Part shown: in pieces, positions 43,011-51,718 of the stretch
How positions within the stretch are numbered: the first letter of the stretch is position 1
Layout of the letters: the number at the start of each line of letters is the position of its first letter
Assembly: GCF_005519465.1 (NCBI RefSeq)
Contig: NZ_CP027858.1
Coordinates: 806,001-870,000 of the forward strand
Direction of reading: 5' to 3'
DNA length: 64,000 nucleotides
Source: Streptomyces clavuligerus
GTDB taxonomy: Bacteria > Actinomycetota > Actinomycetes > Streptomycetales > Streptomycetaceae
Made by a program: the position numbers and the translations under genes
The notes under the pieces: model-generated
The model's input: only the letters and a program-made list of their open reading frames with translations
Databases searched by the model: none
Told to the model about the DNA's origin: nothing

Positions 43011-43637
43011 TCACAGATCCAGGCGCTCCCCGGGGGCGAGCCGGGTGTGCTCCGCGCCGCCGAGATTGCCGATGTGGGTGTCGTAGATCGGCCGGGCGAG
43101 CTCCGTCAGCAGGGCGTCGTGGATGTCGACGGCCCGCCGGGGCCGCACCTCGCGGACGTAGTCGATCACTTCGGAGATCTTGTTCCAGGGGGCGTGGACG
43201 GGGAGCATCAGCACATCGACGGGGGCCCCGGGCACGGTGAGGGCGTCCCCGGGGTGGAAGACCGAGCCGTCCACCAGGAAGCCGACATTGGTGATCCGGG
43301 GCAGATCCGGGTGGATCACCGCGTGCAGCTCGCCGTGGACCTGGACCTCGAACCCGGCGGCGGTGAACGTGTCCCCGTGGCCCACGGTCCGCACCCGTCC
43401 CGGGAAGGCCGCCGAGATCGCCCCGGCGACACTCCCGAGGGTCCACACCTCGGCCCCGGCCGCGAGGGCCGCGCGCACCCGTCCCTCGTCGAAGTGGTCG
43501 GGGTGCTCGTGCGTGATCAGGACGGCGTCCGCCCCGGCCGCGGCGTCCGGCTCACCGAACGCCCCGGGGTCGATGACGAGGGTCGCCCCGTCCTTCTCCA
43601 GCCGGACACAGGAGTGGGTCTTCTTGGTGAGCCTCAT
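43011..43637 (-). CDS. MBL-fold metallo-hydrolase
   Basis: This 208-residue protein has the metallo-beta-lactamase fold with ITHEHPDHFD (HxHxDH), HPDLPRITN and FHPGDALTVPG, similar to the UlaG-like L-ascorbate-6-phosphate lactonase or YtkL group. It starts MRLTKKTHSCVRLEKDGATL. The substrate is unknown. It is about 30 bases upstream of xthA in the same direction and may be co-transcribed. Confidence 0.9.
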   Translation of the reverse strand: MRLTKKTHSCVRLEKDGATLVIDPGAFGEPDAAAGADAVLITHEHPDHFDEGRVRAALAAGAEVWTLGSVAGAISAAFPGRVRTVGHGDTFTAAGFEVQVHGELHAVIHPDLPRITNVGFLVDGSVFHPGDALTVPGAPVDVLMLPVHAPWNKISEVIDYVREVRPRRAVDIHDALLTELARPIYDTHIGNLGGAEHTRLAPGERLDL

Positions 43638-43649
43638 GCCCCCATCCTG

Positions 43650-44945
43650 CTACGCGCTGGGCGCGGTCTCCTCCCGGATGACCTCGGCCGCCACCGCGAA
43701 GGCGGCGTCCGCGGCGGGGAGGCCGCAGTACACGGCGGTGTGCAGCAGGATCTCGCGGATCTCGTCGGGGGTGAGCCCGTTGCGCAGCGCGGCCCGGACA
43801 TGGACGGCGAGCTGTTCCCGGTGGCCGCCCGCGATCAGGGCGGTGAGGGTGATCGCGCTGCGGGTGCGCCGGTCCAGGCCCTCCCGGGACCAGATCTCGC
43901 CCCAGGCCCAGCGGGTGAGGAGGTCCTGGAAGTCGGCCGTGAAGCCGTCGGCTCCGGCGGTGGCCGCGTCGACATGGGCGTCGCCCAGCACCTCCCGGCG
44001 GATCTTCATCCCCGGCTCATGGGTGTCGGCGCGCCCCTCGGCCTTCGGCTGCCGGTCCGCGGGGGCCAGCTCGGCGACGGGGGTGACGGGCGCGGAGACG
44101 GGCGGCACGGGCGGCGCCGGGATCGTGGTCAGGGTGTCCTGGGCGACTCCGGCGAAATGGCCGACCAGCAGATCGGTGACGGCGGCGGGCTGCTCGACCG
44201 GCGCGAGATGGGAGGCCCCGGGCACCAGCGCGAGCCGGGCGTCCGGTATCCCGGCGACCAGGGTACGGGCCTCGGCGGGGCCGGTGACCTGGTCCTCCGA
44301 GCCCACCAGGACCAGGGTGGGGACCCCGATCCGGCCGAGTTCGGACCGGGCGTCGAACGCGGCGAGCGCCTCGCAGGCGGCGATGTAGCAGCCGGGGTCG
44401 GTGGTGCGCACCATCGTCACCGCCCACTCCACGATCGCGGGCTGGGCGGCGGCGAAGGTCCGGGTGAACCAGCTCTCGGGGGCGGTGCGGGCCATCGGGT
44501 CGAGGCCGTTGCTCCGGACGACCACCCCGCGGCGGCGGAACTCGTCGGCGGTGCCGAACCGGGGCGACGCGGCGACCAGGGCCAGCGAGGCGACGCGCTG
44601 TGGACGGCGCAGCGCGAGGTCGATGCCCATGGCGCCCGCTATCGAGCAGCCCGCGTAGCCGAAGCGCTGGATGCCCAGCTCGTCGAGGGTGGCCAGCAGC
44701 CGGTCGGAGAGTTCACCGACGGATGAGGCGGGGCGGGCGGGGGCGCCGCCGTGTCCTGGCAGGTCGAAGCGGATGACCCGCCACTCCCGGGCCAGCTCGG
44801 CGATCTGCCGGTCCCACATGTGCCAGGTGGTGCCGAGGGAGGGGCCGAGGACGAGTACCGGCGCGTCGTCGGGGCCGTCGATCCGGTACTGGAGCGTCGT
44901 GGGGGGCGTCGGCGTCTCGGTGGGGGGCGTCTGCGTCTCACTCAC
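43650..44945 (-). CDS. pcaL: 3-oxoadipate enol-lactonase / 4-carboxymuconolactone decarboxylase fusion
   Basis: This protein of about 431 residues fuses two steps of protocatechuate degradation. The N-terminal alpha/beta-hydrolase (about residues 20-265) has GPSLGTTWHMWDRQ, the nucleophile in GCSIAGAMG, and GASHLAPVEQP. An Ala/Pro-rich linker follows. The C-terminal carboxymuconolactone decarboxylase (about residues 325-420) has RREVLGDAHVDAA, LTRWAWGEIWSREGLDRRTRS and HVRAALRNGLTPDEIREILLH. I chose the GTG at 44945; a GTG at 44954 is also possible. No other pca genes are in the window. Confidence 0.9.
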   Translation of the reverse strand: MSETQTPPTETPTPPTTLQYRIDGPDDAPVLVLGPSLGTTWHMWDRQIAELAREWRVIRFDLPGHGGAPARPASSVGELSDRLLATLDELGIQRFGYAGCSIAGAMGIDLALRRPQRVASLALVAASPRFGTADEFRRRGVVVRSNGLDPMARTAPESWFTRTFAAAQPAIVEWAVTMVRTTDPGCYIAACEALAAFDARSELGRIGVPTLVLVGSEDQVTGPAEARTLVAGIPDARLALVPGASHLAPVEQPAAVTDLLVGHFAGVAQDTLTTIPAPPVPPVSAPVTPVAELAPADRQPKAEGRADTHEPGMKIRREVLGDAHVDAATAGADGFTADFQDLLTRWAWGEIWSREGLDRRTRSAITLTALIAGGHREQLAVHVRAALRNGLTPDEIREILLHTAVYCGLPAADAAFAVAAEVIREETAPSA

Positions 44946-44998
44946 CCGCTCCACGGTAGTGACTCCCGGGTGCGGAGGCGGCGCTGCCCCCTCCGCTC

Positions 44999-45012
44999 AC
45001 ACCTTCAGGTGT
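44999..45012. terminator. Short hairpin between pcaL and membrane protein gene
   Basis: ACACCT (44999-45004) and AGGTGT (45007-45012) form a small perfect hairpin directly after the stop of the upstream leftward gene. The stem is short, so this is a weak call. Confidence 0.35.
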
Positions 45013-45014
45013 TC

Positions 45015-45590
45015 TCAGGGCGTGGCGGTGGAGACGACATACACCGTGGGCCGGGCGGAATCGCTCAGGTCCACGACGAAGTCCCGGTCGGGCCGGGGCT
45101 TCGTCCCGTCGTGACGGGTGCCCCACCAGTCACGGTCCGTGTCGAAGTCCCAGCCCACGGTGTCCGCGTCGCGCTCGCCGATGGTGATGTCGCCCTCGCG
45201 CAGGGTCGCGCGGGGGGCGCCGACCTCGTCGAGGAAGCGGTCGAGTCCGGCGGAGGTGGTGGTGAACTGCACATACAGCCGACTGGTCCGCCAGTTGCTG
45301 GTCTCGAAGTACGCGACCTGGGTGGATTTCATCGGGATGGGCACCTCGAAGATCCGCCGCTTCATCTGGGAGGGCCAGCTCTCGCGCAGCCCGCTGGAGG
45401 AGGACTCGGCGGCCTTGTCCCGGCCGCTCTCGCGGCTCTGCTGGGCGGAGATGACCAGATATCCGGCGGGGATGCCGATGAGCAGCACGATGACGACCGC
45501 CGTCAGCCAGCGGCGGAGGATCATCTGCCGACGTCCCTCGGGGGGACGGAAGCTCTCGTCCGGGGAGGCGGGCTGGCGGGGCACGGTCAT
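45015..45590 (-). CDS. Hypothetical single-pass membrane protein
   Basis: This 191-residue protein has one membrane segment at about residues 27-47 (RWLTAVVIVLLIGIPAGYLV) after a short basic N-terminus, and an external domain of about 140 residues with YFETSNWRTSRLYVQFTTTS, DEVGAPRATLREGD and GWDFDTDRDWWGTR. I do not recognise a family. The domain lies outside the membrane by the positive-inside rule. It is upstream of pcaL in the same direction but separated by a small hairpin. Confidence 0.8.
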   Translation of the reverse strand: MTVPRQPASPDESFRPPEGRRQMILRRWLTAVVIVLLIGIPAGYLVISAQQSRESGRDKAAESSSSGLRESWPSQMKRRIFEVPIPMKSTQVAYFETSNWRTSRLYVQFTTTSAGLDRFLDEVGAPRATLREGDITIGERDADTVGWDFDTDRDWWGTRHDGTKPRPDRDFVVDLSDSARPTVYVVSTATP

Positions 45591-45994
45591 GGCGCGGGGG
45601 TTCCTGGGGAGATGATGCGGAGGTTCCTGGGGGCGTCGGGTACGGGCAGTGAAGTCTACGGGTCCCGGTCACCGGGGGAGGAATCCGGCGGAGGGGACAG
45701 GACGGGGCAGGTCCGAGCCGGTCCCGGGCCGGACATCCGGGGCGATCCGGGAGGGGTCCATCGGCCGGCCGTCCGGATTCGGCACAGGACCCCCACACCG
45801 CGGCAGCGGACCGCCACACCGTCCACGCGAGATCCGTACATCATCCACGCGAAGCCCGTCCCACGCCCGACCGGCCGTACGCGGGCCGTCCGGCACCCGT
45901 CCGGGACCGTGTGCGGCCCGCCCGGAGCCCGGAGCCCGTCCGGAGCCCGTCCGGCGCGTCGGGATCCGGCCGGTCCCCGATCCGTCCGGCGCGG
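45591..45994. other. 404-bp intergenic region with short repeats
   Basis: The gap contains GGTTCCTGGGG twice (near 45599 and 45622), just upstream of the membrane protein start. It also has a run of CCCGGAG/CCGTCCGG repeats at about 45918-45960. I see no gene. Confidence 0.45.
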
Positions 45995-47155
45995 CTACGA
46001 CTCCTGGGGCGGACGGACCGACGTCGAGTTGCGCAGGGCCTGCGCGTACCGCTCGTACCGCTCATGGCGCTCGACCCGGCGGCGGTTGGCGCGGCGGAAG
46101 CGGCGGGCGACCAGCCGGGCGAGGTCGGCGGCGCCGACCATGCCCGCCTCCGGGCCCAGCTCGGCACGGGTGATCTTCGCCTCGGGGCGGTAGCCGCGGC
46201 CGGTGAGATGGCGGCGGAAGGCGTCCCGCGCGGGCCCGATCAGAAGGTCGTCGGCGGCGCTGACCCCGCCGCCGATGACGAAGCAGGAGGGGTCGAGCGC
46301 GGCGGCGAGGTTGGCGATGCCGATACCGAGCCACTGTCCGATGTCCTGGAACAGCTCCACGCACATCGGGTCGCCCTCGCGGGCCAGCTCGGTGATCAGC
46401 GGTCCGGTGATGTCCGGGACACTGCCGCCGACGCGGTCGATGAGGGTGTGGGCGACCGGCGAGTCCGCGGCGGCCAGCTCCCGCGCCTCACGGACCAGGG
46501 CGTTGCCGGAGCTGTACTGCTCCCAGCAGCCCCGGTTGCCGCAGGGGCAGCGATGGCCGCCGGGGACGACCTGCATATGGCCGAACTCCCCGGCCACGCC
46601 GAACTTGCCCCGCTTGACCCGGCCGTCCTCCAGGATGGCGCCGCCGATGCCGGTCCCCAGCGTGATCATCACCAGATGGTCCTCGCCCCGGCCCGCGCCG
46701 AAGCGCCACTCCGCCCAGGCGGCGGTGTTGGCGTCGTTGTCGACGAGGACCGGGACGGCGAGCCGGGCGGAGAGCGCGTCCCGCAGGGGCTCGTTGCGCC
46801 AGGCCAGATGGGGGGCGAAGAGCACCTTCGAGCGGTCGGCGTCGACCCAGCCGGCCGCGCCGATGCCGACGGCGTGCACATCGTGCCGGTCGGACAGGTC
46901 GAGCACCAGCTCACAGATGGTGTCCTCGACCACCTTGGGGCTCTTGGACTTGTCGGGGGTCTCGGTGCGGACCTTCTCCAGGATGACCCCGTCGGCGTCG
47001 ACGACGCCCGCCATCACCTTGGTGCCGCCGATGTCGATGCCCACCGTGGGGACCCGGGGCGCGGTGAGGTGGGAGCGCCGCTCACGGGTGCCGGAGGTCC
47101 GCAGGACGGTGCCGCGCGCGGCGGTGCGGTGGGTGAAGTCGCGGTAGCCGCTCAC
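45995..47155 (-). CDS. ROK-family sugar kinase
   Basis: This 386-residue protein has the ROK kinase core: VGIDIGGTKVMAG, VDNDANTAAWAEW, TLGTGIGGAI, GEFGHMQVVPGG and the zinc-binding CPCGNRGCWEQYSSG. Unlike ROK repressors it has no N-terminal helix-turn-helix, only about 35 extra residues. It probably phosphorylates glucose or another hexose. The GTG at 47155 has GGGAG eight bases upstream. It follows the sugar ABC operon in the same direction, after a strong hairpin, so it may serve the imported sugar. Confidence 0.9.
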   Translation of the reverse strand: MSGYRDFTHRTAARGTVLRTSGTRERRSHLTAPRVPTVGIDIGGTKVMAGVVDADGVILEKVRTETPDKSKSPKVVEDTICELVLDLSDRHDVHAVGIGAAGWVDADRSKVLFAPHLAWRNEPLRDALSARLAVPVLVDNDANTAAWAEWRFGAGRGEDHLVMITLGTGIGGAILEDGRVKRGKFGVAGEFGHMQVVPGGHRCPCGNRGCWEQYSSGNALVREARELAAADSPVAHTLIDRVGGSVPDITGPLITELAREGDPMCVELFQDIGQWLGIGIANLAAALDPSCFVIGGGVSAADDLLIGPARDAFRRHLTGRGYRPEAKITRAELGPEAGMVGAADLARLVARRFRRANRRRVERHERYERYAQALRNSTSVRPPQES

Positions 47156-47269
47156 CGGGCGTGCTCCCCGGCGTCGGAGGTGCGGGGGGCGGGTGCTGTT
47201 CGCACAGGTCGCGTCGTCCCTGGTGTCGTCGGGGCCGGGGGCCGTGCGGCGGACTCGTCCGCACGGGGG

Positions 47270-47296
47270 TCGGCGGCGGGCGGCGCCCGCCGCCGA
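47270..47296. terminator. Perfect 12-bp hairpin between ABC operon and ROK gene
   Basis: Bases 47270-47281 pair exactly with 47285-47296 around GGC. It lies in the 285-base gap after the ATPase gene and before the kinase, so it probably ends or reduces transcription of the ABC operon. Confidence 0.65.
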
Positions 47297-47440
47297 CGAT
47301 TCTGCCACCCCCGCCGCTGGTGGGCGTGGGCGGCGGGGTCTCCCGGCGCCCGCCCGGCGGGGTCCCCGGCCGGGGCCCGGCGGCCGGTCACGGCCCTGGC
47401 CGGGACATCGGCGGGGCTGCTTCCGGCCGTCGGCGGAGGG

Positions 47441-48244
47441 CTACTCCCCGGCCGTCGGCGGGGTGGCCCGCTCCAGCTCGTGGCGGAGATCGTCCAGCTC
47501 GCTGCCGCCCGCCATCTGGCGGGTCAGCTCGTCGAGGGAGACCGCGTCCTTGGCGTGGCTCGCGGTCATGCTGCCCCGCTTGAGCAGGACGAAGCGGTCG
47601 CCGACGAGGTAGGCGTGGTGCGGGTTGTGGGTGATCAGCACCACCCCGAGACCCGCGTCCCGGGCGGCGGCGACGTACTTCAGCACCACGCCGGACTGCT
47701 TGACGCCGAGCGCCGCGGTGGGCTCGTCGAGGACGAGCACCTTGGCGCCGAAGTGGACGGCGCGGGCGATGGCCACGCACTGGCGCTCACCGCCGGAGAG
47801 CGTGCCGATCGGCTGGTCGACGTCGCGCAGGTCGATGCCCATGCGCAGCAGCGCCGTGCGGGTGGTCTCGCGCATCGTCTGCACATCGAGGCGCTTGAAG
47901 GGGCCCTTGCCCTTCACCGGCTCGGAGCCGAGGAAGAAGTTCCGCCACACCGGCATCAGCGGAACGACCGCGAGGTCCTGGTAGACGGTGGCGATACCCC
48001 GGTCCAGGGCCTCCCGGGGGCTGGCGAGCCGGGTCTCCTCCCCCTCGATGGAGAAGGTGCCCGCGTCGTGCCGGTGCAGCCCCGCGATGATCTTGATCAG
48101 GGTGGACTTGCCCGCGCCGTTGTCCCCGAGGACACAGGTGATCTCCCCGGCGTGGACGACCAGCGAGACCCCCTCCAGGGCCCGGATGTTCCCGTAGTAC
48201 TTGCTGACGTCGTCCAGCTCGACCAGAGCGGTACCCGTCGTCAT
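47441..48244 (-). CDS. Sugar ABC transporter ATP-binding protein (single domain)
   Basis: This 267-residue ATPase has Walker A (GDNGAGKST), signature LSGGERQCVAIARAV, Walker B (VLVLDEPTAALG) and the switch His (LITHNPHHAYLV). Rbs/Xyl-type ATPases usually have two fused ATPase domains; this one has a single domain, as in the FrcA type. Its ATG overlaps the permease stop by ATGA. Confidence 0.92.
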   Translation of the reverse strand: MTTGTALVELDDVSKYYGNIRALEGVSLVVHAGEITCVLGDNGAGKSTLIKIIAGLHRHDAGTFSIEGEETRLASPREALDRGIATVYQDLAVVPLMPVWRNFFLGSEPVKGKGPFKRLDVQTMRETTRTALLRMGIDLRDVDQPIGTLSGGERQCVAIARAVHFGAKVLVLDEPTAALGVKQSGVVLKYVAAARDAGLGVVLITHNPHHAYLVGDRFVLLKRGSMTASHAKDAVSLDELTRQMAGGSELDDLRHELERATPPTAGE

Positions 48245-49305
48245 CGTGTCGTCGCCTCCGCCCTCTTTCGGACCCATGCGTTCAGCAGGGTGGCCAGCAG
48301 CAGCATCGCGCCGAGGAAGAACTTGAACCAGTCCGGGTTCCACTCCGCGTAGACGATGCCCTTGCTCGTCATGCCGAAGATGAACGCGCCCACCGCCGAG
48401 CCGATCGCGGAGCCGTAGCCGCCGGTGATCAGACAGCCGCCGATGACGGCCGCGATGATGTAGATCAGCTCATTGCCGACGCCCTCGCCGGACTGGACCA
48501 CGTCGAAGGAGAAGAGCAGGTGCTGCCCGGAGATCCAGGCGGCGAACGCCACGCCCGTATAGAGGAGGATCTTGGTGCGGGCGACCGGGACACCGACCGC
48601 GCGCGCGGCGTCCGCCCCGCCGCCGACGGCGTAGATCCAGTTGCCGAAGCGGGTCCGCAGCAGAATCCAGGTGGCGAGCGCGACCAGGCCGATCCACCAC
48701 AGGATGGTGACCTTGACGGTGACCTCGCCGAGGGTGAACTCGGAGGCGAAGAGCGCCTTCGCCGAGGAGAAGCCCTCCATGTCGGCGGTGGACTTGGTGG
48801 AGACCGTGCCGCTGATCAGCTTGGTGAAGCCGAGGTTGAGACCGGTCAGCATCAGGAAGGTGCCGAGCGTGATGATGAAGCTCGGCAGCTCGGTCCGGGT
48901 GAGCAGAACGCCGTTGAAGACGCCGATCGCCAGGGTGACCAGCAGCGAGACCAGGACGCCGACCCAGACGTTCGCCGTCATCTGGTAGCTGACCATCGAG
49001 GAGACCAGGGCGGAGCTGGTGACCAGGACCCCCGCCGAGAGGTCGAACTCGCCGCCGATCATCAGCAGGGCGACGGGCACCGCCATGATCCCGATGGTGG
49101 AGGACGCGTAGAGCACCGTGGAGAAGCTGCTCGCCTGGAGGAAGGAGTCCGCGACGAGGGCGAAGAAGAGGAAGACGGCGGCGGCGCCGACCACGGACCC
49201 CAGCTCGGGCCGGCCCAGCAGCTTGCGGAGGAACGAGGTGTGCAGCAGCCGTTCGTCGGCGGCCGGGGCCTGGCCGGTCCCGGCCGGTGGTGCGCCGGCG
49301 GTCAT
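48241..49305 (-). CDS. Sugar ABC transporter permease (RbsC family)
   Basis: This 354-residue membrane protein has about eight to ten membrane segments, including MAVPVALLMIGGEFDLSAG (the RbsC-type conserved loop) and FIITLGTFLMLTGLNLG. It forms the channel of a ribose/xylose/inositol-type importer. It overlaps the substrate-binding gene at one end and the ATPase gene at the other by ATGA, so all three are translationally coupled. Confidence 0.93.
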   Translation of the reverse strand: MTAGAPPAGTGQAPAADERLLHTSFLRKLLGRPELGSVVGAAAVFLFFALVADSFLQASSFSTVLYASSTIGIMAVPVALLMIGGEFDLSAGVLVTSSALVSSMVSYQMTANVWVGVLVSLLVTLAIGVFNGVLLTRTELPSFIITLGTFLMLTGLNLGFTKLISGTVSTKSTADMEGFSSAKALFASEFTLGEVTVKVTILWWIGLVALATWILLRTRFGNWIYAVGGGADAARAVGVPVARTKILLYTGVAFAAWISGQHLLFSFDVVQSGEGVGNELIYIIAAVIGGCLITGGYGSAIGSAVGAFIFGMTSKGIVYAEWNPDWFKFFLGAMLLLATLLNAWVRKRAEATTR

Positions 49306-50315
49306 CGGGTCCCCCGCTTGGTGTAGTCCTCCAGGGCCCCGGCGTCCGCCTGGGTGATGATCTGCGGACCGGTCAGCACGGGCAGACCGCCGCCGAGGAC
49401 ATCGGCGTTGTAGCGGTAGAGCCAGAGCAGGTCGACGGCCTCGTACCCCTGGAGATAGGGCTGCTGGTCGACGGCGAAGCCCAGGGTGCCGTCCTTGACG
49501 GCGGCGGCGACCTTGGCGTTGAGGTCGAAGGTCACGACCTCGGCCTTGCTGCCCGCGGACCGCTTGGCCTTGACGGCGGTGTCGGCGAAGGGGGCGCCGA
49601 GGGTGACGACGGCGTCGATGGAGCGGTCCGTCTGGAGCTTGGCCTCGATGGACGCCTGGACGTCGGGCATGTTGGTGCCCTCGACATACAGGTTCTCCAC
49701 CTCGCCGTCGAAGGTCTTCTTCACTCCGGCGCAGCGCTGCTCATGGCCGACATTGCCCTGCTCGTGCAGGACGCAGACGGCCTTCTTCCGGTCGCGCTGG
49801 TTCAGCTCGTCGCCGACGGCCTCGCCCGCGACGGTCTCGTTCTGGCCGATGTGGGTGAGCGCGCCGAACGCCTTGGACTCCTCGGAGCCGGAGTTCACCG
49901 TGATCACGGGGATACCGGCGGCCACGGCCTTCTTGACGACGTCCTTCATCGCGTCGGGCTTGGCGAGGGTGACGATCAGGCCGTCGACCTTCTTGTCGAT
50001 CGCGGTCTGGACGAGCTGGGCCTGCTGCTGTCCCTCGTCGCTCTTGGAGTAGAGGAAGTTGATGTTGTCCTTGGCGGCGGCCTCCTCGGCGCCGCGCTGG
50101 ACGATGTCCCAGAAGGTGTCGCCGTCGCCCGAGTGGGTGACCATCGAGAAGGTCCAGCGGGGGGTGGAGACGGCCGCCTTCCCGGCCGCGGCCTGGGCCT
50201 TGCGGGCGTCCTCGGCGCGCTTGCCGCCCGTACTGCTGCATCCCGCCAGGGAGGCTACGAGCACCGCCGCCAGCACCGCGCCGAGTGCGCGTACCCCTGT
50301 CCTTGCCCTTGCCAC
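49302..50315 (-). CDS. Sugar-binding lipoprotein of ABC transporter
   Basis: This 337-residue periplasmic-binding-protein-like lipoprotein has lipobox LAGC with Cys26. The RbsB-type fold shows DTFWDIVQRGAEEAA, QAQLVQTAIDKKVDGLIVTLA, GIPVITVNSG and DGTLGFAVDQQPYLQGYEAV. The ligand is a sugar or polyol, not determinable here. The GTG at 50315 has AAGGG about ten bases upstream. It is the first gene of the leftward operon, about 330 bases after a near-consensus promoter. Confidence 0.92.
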   Translation of the reverse strand: MARARTGVRALGAVLAAVLVASLAGCSSTGGKRAEDARKAQAAAGKAAVSTPRWTFSMVTHSGDGDTFWDIVQRGAEEAAAKDNINFLYSKSDEGQQQAQLVQTAIDKKVDGLIVTLAKPDAMKDVVKKAVAAGIPVITVNSGSEESKAFGALTHIGQNETVAGEAVGDELNQRDRKKAVCVLHEQGNVGHEQRCAGVKKTFDGEVENLYVEGTNMPDVQASIEAKLQTDRSIDAVVTLGAPFADTAVKAKRSAGSKAEVVTFDLNAKVAAAVKDGTLGFAVDQQPYLQGYEAVDLLWLYRYNADVLGGGLPVLTGPQIITQADAGALEDYTKRGTR

Positions 50316-50843
50316 GACGCCGTGCCCTTCTTGCCGTACTGTCTGCCGGTCCGACCCGGGGGGCCCGTTGTGTCGTACCCCAACCGCCCAAGTATGGGTC
50401 ACGCCAGGTCGGAGGGTGGGCATCGGGTGCGTCCGACGGCTTCCGGACAGGGGGTCCGGGTACCCCGGGAGGGTGTCGGGAACGGGGCGGGGAACGGGGC
50501 TCCCGCCGGTCGCGCGGGCCGCGCGGGCCGGTTGCGCGGTGCGCGCGGCGAGCAGGGCCGTTCCCGCGCGGAGGATACGCAGGGGTGCCGTGCGGAGGGT
50601 ACGCATGGGTCGGTCCGCCTTCTCTCCCGGCCGCCCGGTTGCGGCTGGGTGACGTTTTACGGCGACCGGATGACCCCGTCAAGACTTTGTCCGAACATTC
50701 TTACGGACCGACAGAGGGCGCTCTCCGCGACGGACTTCGACGGACCGCGACGGACCGCGGCAGGGATACGACGGGCCGCGGCGGGGATACGGCGGGCCGC
50801 GCGGCACACGGCCCGGTGTCAGGACGGATGCCGGAACCGGATG
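50316..50843. other. Intergenic region between ABC operon and gntR
   Basis: This 528-base gap holds the ABC operon promoter and operator (50654-50692), a leader of about 330 bases, and short repeats at about 50725-50815: CGACGGA-type units, then GGGATACG(A/G)CGGGCCGCG twice. No gene is evident. Confidence 0.55.
50654..50692 (-). promoter_or_regulatory. ABC operon promoter with 15-bp operator
   Basis: On the minus strand GGACAAAGTCTTGAC (50692-50678) overlaps a -35 box TTGACG (50682-50677). After exactly 17 bases comes the -10 box TAAAAC (50659-50654). The same 15 bases occur at the promoter of the dehydrogenase gene at 51719, again overlapping the -35 box. This marks both as targets of one regulator, most likely the GntR protein encoded between them. 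Confidence 0.8.
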
Positions 50844-51617
50844 TCAGGACCGGACGAGCAACTGGAACTCGAAGGAGTAGCGGGAGGCCCGGTAGAGATG
50901 GGAGCCGTACTCCACCGCCCGTCCGGTGTCGTCGAAGGTGGTGCGCTCCATGGTGAGCAGCGGCGCGCCCGGCTCCTCGCCGAGGCGTCCGGCCTCCTCG
51001 GGGGCGGCGGCCCGCGCGCCGACCGACTGCCGGGCGCTGTGCAGGGTGACCCCGGCGGCCCGCATCAGCCGGTAGAGCCCGGTCGCCTCCAGGGCTTCGC
51101 TGTCGCAGTCGAAGAGCCCGGTGGGCAGGTGGTTCGTCAGCAGGGCCATCGGCTCGCCATGGGCGTACCGCAGCCGCTCGACCAGCAGGACCTCGCTGCC
51201 CTCGGCGACCCCGAGGGCGGCGGCGACCGCGACGTCCGCGGCGGCGGTGGTGTTGCGCAGCACCACGGTGGCGGGCCGCTGCCCCGCCGCCTCCAGGTCG
51301 TCGTAGAGGCTGCTCAGCTCCAGCGGGCGGCGGACCTGGCTGTGCACCACCTGGGTGCCCACACCGCGACGGCGCACCAGGAGGCCCTTGTCCACGAGGG
51401 ACTGGATGGCCTGGCGCACGGTCGGCCGGGACAGACCGAGCCGTCCGGCCAGCTCGATCTCGTTGCCGAGCAGGCTGCCGGGGGTCAGCACCCCGCGCTC
51501 GATGGCGGACTCCAGCTGCTGGGAGAGCTGGTAGTACAGCGGGACCGGACTGGTGCGGTCCACGACGAGCTGAAGGGGCAGGGACGGTTCCGATGCGGGT
51601 CTGGGCTGCTTGGGCAC
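50844..51617 (-). CDS. GntR/HutC-family transcriptional regulator
   Basis: This 257-residue protein has an N-terminal winged helix: PLYYQLSQQLESAIERGVL, NEIELAGRLGLSRPTVRQAI and DKGLLVRRRGVGTQVV. A C-terminal UTRA-type ligand domain follows (VLLVERLRYAHGEPMAL, SFEFQLLVRS). It would release DNA on binding a sugar-derived effector. The GTG at 51617 is six bases after a -10-like TACGCT, so the transcript is probably leaderless. It lies between the ABC operon and the divergent dehydrogenase, which share an operator. Confidence 0.9.
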   Translation of the reverse strand: MPKQPRPASEPSLPLQLVVDRTSPVPLYYQLSQQLESAIERGVLTPGSLLGNEIELAGRLGLSRPTVRQAIQSLVDKGLLVRRRGVGTQVVHSQVRRPLELSSLYDDLEAAGQRPATVVLRNTTAAADVAVAAALGVAEGSEVLLVERLRYAHGEPMALLTNHLPTGLFDCDSEALEATGLYRLMRAAGVTLHSARQSVGARAAAPEEAGRLGEEPGAPLLTMERTTFDDTGRAVEYGSHLYRASRYSFEFQLLVRS

Positions 51618-51672
51618 GGTGCGAGCGTAGTCGCCGCCGATGTTGACGGGAAGTCCGGAAGTACTGATGTCA

Positions 51673-51712
51673 GGACAAAGTCTTGACACAGTGACCGGCC
51701 CGGCTCCATTTT
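51673..51712 (+). promoter_or_regulatory. Promoter and operator of the Gfo/Idh dehydrogenase gene
   Basis: GGACAAAGTCTTGAC (51673-51687) overlaps the -35 box TTGACA (51683-51688). An 18-base spacer leads to CATTTT (51707-51712), six bases before the ATG at 51719, giving a probable leaderless transcript. The operator is identical to that at 50678-50692. Confidence 0.78.
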
Positions 51713-51718
51713 TGGCGC

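Noticed and set aside
45995..47155. ROK protein considered as a transcriptional repressor
   Set aside because: There is no N-terminal helix-turn-helix; the sequence enters the sugar kinase fold within about 35 residues.
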